From assembly GCA_012295275.1 (NCBI GenBank), contig CM022677.1, positions 22,515,490-22,527,989 of the forward strand: a DNA stretch of 12,500 bases, written 5' to 3'. Origin of the DNA: Chrysomallon squamiferum. Taxonomy: Eukaryota > Mollusca > Gastropoda > Neomphalida > Peltospiridae. Below are positions 8,563 through 12,500 of the stretch, piece after piece. Under the pieces are notes generated by a model, which searched no databases, was not told where the DNA came from, and was given only the letters and a program-made list of their open reading frames with translations. The translations under genes were made by a program, and so were the position numbers. Every line of letters starts with the position of its first letter. The stretch's first letter is position 1.

Positions 8563-9642
8563 GTATGTTACACAGTGTTACATCTGTAGTTATTTTAGTT
8601 ATCTGTCATCAGAATATGTTACACAGTGTTACATCTGTAGTTATTTTAGTTATCTGTCATCAGAATATGTTACACAGTGTTACATCTGTAGTTATTTTAT
8701 CTAACATCAACGTCATCAGAGTATGTTACACAGTGTTACATCTGTAGTTATTTTAGTTATCTGACATCAACGTCATCAGAGTATGTTACACAGTGTTACA
8801 TCTGTAGTTATTTTATCTAACATCAACGTCATCAGAGTATGTTACACAGTGTTACATCTGTAGTTATTTTAGTTGTCTGACATCAACGTCATCAGAGTGT
8901 GTTACAGTGTTACATCTGTAGTTATTTTATCTATCATCAACGTCATCAGAGTATGTTACACAGTGTTACATCTGTAGTTATTTTCTCTAACATCAACAGA
9001 GTATGTTACAGTGTTACATCTGTAGTTATTTTATCTAACATCAACAGTATGCTACACAGTGTTACATCTGTAGTTATTTTATCTAACATCAACCTCATCA
9101 AGAGTATGTTACACAGTGTTACATCTGTAGTTATTTTAGTTATCTAACATCAACCTCATCAGAGTATGTTACACAGTGTTACATCTGTAGTTATTTTATC
9201 TAACATCAACATCATCAGAGTATGTTACACAGTGTTACATCTGTAGTTATTTTATCTAACATCAACATCATCAGAGTATGTTACACAGTGTTACATCTGT
9301 AGTTATTTTATCTAACATCAACATCATCAGAGTATGTTACACAGTGTTACATCTGTAGTTATTTTATCTAACGTCATCAGAGTATGTTACACAGTGTTAC
9401 ATCTGTAGTTATTTTATCTAACATCACCGTCATCAGAGTATGTTACACAGTGTTACATCTGTAGTTATTTTATCTAACATCAACATCATCAGAGTATGTT
9501 ACACAGTGTTACATGTGGTTATTTTAGTTATCTGACATCAACGTCATCAGAGTATGTTACACAGTGTTACATGTGTAGTTATTTTAGTTATCTGACATCA
9601 ACGTCATCAGAGTATGTTACACAGTGTTACATGTGTATACCT
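8551..9642 (+). repeat. Exon-3 donor array: about 20 tandem copies of exon end plus splice donor
   Basis: Units of about 50-60 bases contain the exon end AACGTCATCAGA, the donor GTATGTTACACAG and then TGTTACATCTGTAGTTATTTTA. The donor position falls at 8563 (real exon) and then 8614, 8665, 8721, 8781, 8837, 8897, 8951, 9001, 9047, 9104, 9164, 9220, 9276, 9332, 9382, 9438, 9494, 9552 and 9612. The copies at 8614 and 8665 have AT in place of the donor GT; the others keep GT. The exonic part varies most (AACGTC, AACATC, AACCTC, or shortened to CAACAG), while the intronic part is well conserved. The array starts at the exon itself, so it is an outgrowth of the exon 3 boundary. Confidence 0.94.
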
Positions 9643-10017
9643 AGTTTTATAAAAAATCTGAAACCGTAAAAAAAAATTGGGGGGTGATTTGACACGGAAT
9701 CACCCTTACACTGTGTTATACAACATGTACAGTTACTTTAATAATCTGATGTCATATATATGTATATATAAGTAGAATATAAATCTTTATGAGTATGAGA
9801 ATATGTCACATATATCACATAAATCTTTTCAGAGAATATTATTAAATATTATGTACCAGGGTTCATCTTGTTTTTACAAAGATCATTTTTTTTTTTTTTT
9901 TTTTTTTAAAACAACCATAAAACAAAAAACTTTTTATTGTATCCTTTTTTATATGAACTGGAAGTAAAACTGTCTTGATATTTGATGCTATATCACTGTT
10001 ACAACAGCTTCTGCAAC
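9643..10017 (+). other. Unique intron 3 DNA with an 8-bp hairpin and poly(T)
   Basis: Contains a perfect inverted repeat GGGTGATT (9682-9689) and AATCACCC (9698-9705) around an 8-base loop. A TATATATGTATATATA stretch lies near 9755-9770 and a poly(T) run at about 9886-9907. No exon is recognised. Confidence 0.65.
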
Positions 10018-10020
10018 CGC

Positions 10021-10320
10021 AACTACTAACAACTACTACTACTACTACTACAGCTACAACTACTACTACTACTATTACAACTACAACTACAACTACTACT
10101 ACTACTACTACAACTACTACTACTACAACTACTACTACTATTACTGCTACAACTACTACTACAGCTACTACTACTTCTACCACTACAGCTGCTGCTACTA
10201 CTATTACAACTACAACTACTACTACAGCTACTATTACTACTACTACTACAACTACTACTACTACCACTACAACTACTATTACACTATTACTACTATTACA
10301 ACTACTACTACTACTACAAC
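10021..10320. repeat. Imperfect (ACT)n tract leading into the exon 4 edge array
   Basis: About 300 bases of ACT/ACA trinucleotides with GCT and ATT interruptions. The same filler separates the units of the next array. The poly-Thr and poly-Val open frames on the two strands are artefacts. Confidence 0.95.
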
Positions 10321-10321
10321 T

Positions 10322-11150
10322 GTGTGTTTGTTTCAGGAGGCTGTGCAGCGTCTGGGTGGGATTGACATACTTGTACTGAATCACATTACAACTACAACTA
10401 CTATTACTCTATTACAACTACTACTACTGTTACACTATTACAACCACTACAACTACTACTACTACTACAACTGTGTGTTTGTTTCAGGAGGCTGTGCAGC
10501 GTCTGGGTGGGATTGACATCTTGTACTGAATCACATTACAACTACAACTACTATTACACTATTACTACTACTACTACTACTGCAACTACTACTACTACTA
10601 CTACTACTACAACTACTACTACTACTACAACTGTGTGTTTGTTTCAGGAGGCTGTGCAGCGTCTGGGTGGGATTGACATACTTGTACTGAATCACATTAC
10701 AACTACAACTACTATTACTCTATTACAACTACTACTACTGTTACACTATTACAACCACTACAACTACTACTACTACTACAACTGTGTGTTTGTTTCAGGA
10801 GGCTGTGCAGCGTCTGGGTGGGATTGACATACTTGTACTGAATCACATTACAACTACAACTACTATTACTCTATTACAACTACTACTACTGTTACACTAT
10901 TACAACCACTACAACTACTACTACTACTACAACTGTGTGTTTGTTTCAGGAGGCTGTGCAGCGTTTGGGTGGGATTGACATACTTGTACTGAATCACATT
11001 ACAACTACAACTACTATTACTCTATTACAACTACTACTACTGTTACACTATTACAACCACTACAACTACTACTACAACTACAACTGTGTGTTTGTTTCAG
11101 GAGGCTGTGCAGCGTCTGGGTGGGATTGACATACTTGTACTGAATCACAT
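10322..11150 (+). repeat. Exon-4 acceptor array: six copies, 151-bp period
   Basis: Each unit holds TGTGTTTGTTTCAG, then 50 bases identical to the start of exon 4 (encoding EAVQRLGGIDILVLNH plus two bases), then about 100 bases of ACT-type filler. The exon-like part starts at 10337, 10488, 10648, 10799, 10950 and 11101, so spacing is 151 except for one interval of 160. The copy at 10488 has a one-base deletion (GACATCTTG for GACATACTTG) and the copy at 10950 a C-to-T change. Only the sixth continues into the rest of exon 4. The first five run into filler without a nearby donor, so using them would give a premature stop. Confidence 0.96.
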
Positions 11151-11314
11151 CATGAAGAGCCCCCTGGGGCCGTGGGTGGGGTCTCCGCAGAATCTGACGT
11201 TGCTCAAGTCAGTCCTCAACGTGAACTTCCAGTCCTACATCTACCTCGCCTCGCATGCACAGCAGCATCTGGAGCGCAGTCGTGGCAGCATCGTTGTCGT
11301 GTCGTCGCTGGCTG
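11101..11314 (+). CDS. Coding exon 4 of HSD11B1-like SDR (catalytic Asn and Ser)
   Basis: A 214-base exon, 71 codons plus one base, phase 0 to phase 1. It starts at the sixth acceptor of the array (TTGTTTCAG|GAGG) and ends at GCTG|GTAAAG. It encodes EAVQRLGGIDILVLNHI, then KSPLGPWVG, LLKSVLNVNFQSYIYLA and GSIVVVSSLAG. LVLNHI takes the place of the classical NNAG motif, as is typical of this subgroup. NVNFQSY carries the conserved Asn of the SDR tetrad, and the VVVSS strand carries the catalytic Ser. Exon bases are clearly richer in GC than the intron. The earlier five copies of the exon start are decoys that differ by at most one base. Confidence 0.93.
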
Positions 11315-11685
11315 GTAAAGTTTTCACTACTTCTTTGATAATTTCTCTTCTTGTTGTTATTGCTGCTGTTGTTGTTGATGATGATGGTGGTGGTGGTGGT
11401 GGTGGTGGTGGTGGTGGAGATGGTGTTTCTGTTACTGTCATCATTGTTGTTATTTATTTATTTATTTATCACCATCATCATCATCATCATCATTATTATT
11501 CAAAATGATAATCATAAAACAATAATAACAGTAATAATATTGAATGAAGAAAAAGTTAACAAAAAAAAAAGAAAAACAAGTAATGTGTGCTATCTACCTG
11601 TCTGTCTGTCTCTATCTGTCTGTCTGTCTGTCCATCTCTGTATATTATCACTATGTTTATTTATTTATGATCTTTGTGTCTGCAG
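11315..11685 (+). other. Intron 4 (371 bp) with trinucleotide repeats
   Basis: Contains GTT/GCT units, a GAT then (GGT)n run (about 11376-11417), a TTTA tract, (ATC)n (about 11471-11497) and (TCTG)n (about 11600-11632). The intron begins GTAAAGTT and exon 5 also begins GTAAAGTT, so with the preceding G a 9-base direct repeat GGTAAAGTT lies at 11314-11322 and 11685-11693. The acceptor is TTTGTGTCTGCAG. Confidence 0.85.
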
Positions 11686-11823
11686 GTAAAGTTGCTGTGC
11701 CGTTCATTTCTCCGTATTCAGCGTCTAAGTTTGCTCTGGACGGGTTTTTTGGTTCTTTCAGACAGGAGCTGAGAATGTCAAACTCAAACATCTCCGTAAC
11801 TCTGTGTGTCATAGGAATGGTGG
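11686..11823 (+). CDS. Coding exon 5 of HSD11B1-like SDR (catalytic Tyr-Lys)
   Basis: A 138-base exon preceded by GTCTGCAG and followed by GTAAGT, phase 1 at both ends. Joined to exon 4 it reads LAG|KVAVPFISPYSASKFALD, then GFFGSFRQELRMSNSNISVT and LCVIGMVG. PYSASK is the YxxxK active site: the Tyr is the catalytic acid/base and the Lys binds the nicotinamide ribose. FALDGFFGSFRQEL is the adjoining helix, which also forms the dimer interface in this family. LCVIGMVG corresponds to the conserved cysteine-valine-leucine-glycine strand before the substrate-binding loop. All catalytic residues expected here are present. Confidence 0.94.
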
Positions 11824-11940
11824 GTAAGTCTGCGCACTCAGTCTGGTGTGACTTTTCTACACACCGAGTTTTTACATACATATTGTATTACAGTAAGTCA
11901 GCTGCCTCCACTGCAAAACCCAAACAATAACTCGAATATT

Positions 11941-11968
11941 GTCTGTCTGTCTGTCTGTGTGTTTTCAT

Positions 11969-12022
<54 letters not shown>

Positions 12023-12125
12023 CTCTGTTTCTCTATGTCTGTCTCTGTCTCTCTCTATATGTCTGTCTCTTTCTCTACCTATCTCTGTCTCTGTCTGTCT
12101 CTCTCTCTCTCTATCTCTCTCTCTG

Positions 12126-12166
<41 letters not shown>

Positions 12167-12251
12167 CTCTCTCTCTGTCTCTCTCTGTCTCTGACTCTCT
12201 GTCTCTCTTTCTCTCTGTCTCTAAGTATATATATATATATATATATATATA
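11941..12251. repeat. (TCTG)/(TC)n and (TA)n tracts in intron 5
   Basis: TCTG units are followed by about 250 bases of mostly TC repeat with GTCTC, TATCTC and GCCTC interruptions, then a TA run (about 12227-12251). The intron as a whole spans 11824-12274 and ends TTTTTCCCTGACAG. The long Ser-Leu open frames are artefacts. Confidence 0.95.
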
Positions 12252-12274
12252 AACAGTTAGTTTTTCCCTGACAG

Positions 12275-12500
12275 GAACTCAGAACTCGCTGGACAACTTG
12301 AAGGACTTTGGAATGGACGGCCTGCTGTCCAGTATTCCTATCGCCAGCCCCAATGACACCGCCCTGGCCATCATCAAGGGCGGAGTCAGTCGGGCGCGGC
12401 AGATTTACTTTCCTTACATGGAAGTGAGGATCCCCTGTCTGATCAGAGATGTGCTCCCCGAAACTTTGGACTTTGTGTTGAGATACGTGAGCACCCCCAC
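12275..12500 (+). CDS. Coding exon 6 of HSD11B1-like SDR, cut by window end
   Basis: Begins after CCCTGACAG. The first two bases complete a Gly codon with the last base of exon 5, giving GMVGTQNSLDNLKDFGMDG, then IPIASPNDTALAIIKGGVSR and ARQIYFPYMEVRIPCLIRDV. The Thr after the Gly, the A-L-A-I-I-K-G-G helix and the Q-I-Y-F-P-Y strand match the C-terminal part of 11-beta-HSD-like SDRs. No stop codon occurs before the window end, where the frame reads LRYVSTPT. GTGAGC at 12487 could be a splice donor after the Tyr codon, but continued reading is equally plausible. This is the most GC-rich part of the window. Confidence 0.92.

Noticed and set aside
8551-9642. CRISPR-like array
   Set aside because: Units are directly adjacent with no unique spacers, and the repeat derives from an exon-intron boundary of a eukaryotic gene.
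9863-10384. Poly-Val (minus) and poly-Thr (plus) proteins
   Set aside because: Both are translations of the (ACT)n tract in intron 3.
10337-10999. Five additional alternative exons identical to the start of exon 4
   Set aside because: They lack a downstream donor and run into stop codons in the filler, so they are decoy copies rather than functional alternative exons.
12481-12500. Definite splice donor GTGAGC ending exon 6
   Set aside because: The motif is plausible, but the frame continues open to the window end and the family's C-terminus varies, so it cannot be decided here.

Overview
The window looks like animal (metazoan) nuclear DNA. It holds one recognisable protein gene, split by introns on the + strand, set in AT-rich DNA crowded with micro- and minisatellites. 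The gene is a short-chain dehydrogenase/reductase (SDR) of the 11-beta-hydroxysteroid dehydrogenase 1-like group (HSD11B1/HSD11B1L). The evidence is an N-terminal membrane anchor ending in DDFDP, the LVLNHI segment, the VVVSSLAG serine, the PYSASKFALDGFFGS Tyr-Lys motif and a C-terminal AIIKGG segment, all in family order. The density of simple repeats suggests an invertebrate, such as a mollusc or a cephalochordate, but I cannot name the species.

Layout. Positions 1-5785 contain no coding region I recognise. They hold a 103-bp tandem repeat, long (TC)n and (AC)n tracts, a 21-bp repeat, a tRNA-like B-box relic, a C-rich 16-17-bp minisatellite (2862-3226), a second minisatellite (4606-4912) and AT-rich filler. 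The gene starts near 5786 with coding exon 1 (5808-5880). Intron 1 is filled with trinucleotide repeats and runs into an array of about 19 copies of the start of exon 2 (6831-8062). Exon 3 is 8470-8562 and is followed by about 20 copies of its own 3' edge (to 9642). An (ACT)n tract leads into six copies of the start of exon 4 with a 151-bp period; only the last continues into a full exon (11101-11314). Exon 5 (11686-11823) and exon 6 (12275 to the window end) complete most of the catalytic and C-terminal parts. The stop codon is not in the window.

The unusual feature is that three exon-intron boundaries of one gene (acceptor of exon 2, donor of exon 3, acceptor of exon 4) have each become a minisatellite, with the splice signal copied in nearly every unit. 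A second point is that exon 2, which should encode the cofactor-binding TGxxxGIG segment, is not intact. Family-like scraps (KGKCVVIT, STGIGEL, RFGVNILITA) lie in the right order at 7905-8026, but they are interrupted and shifted in frame by repeat-like sequence. Either this copy is being destroyed by its own exon-edge satellite, or the assembly is wrong there. The other exons are open and keep their catalytic residues.
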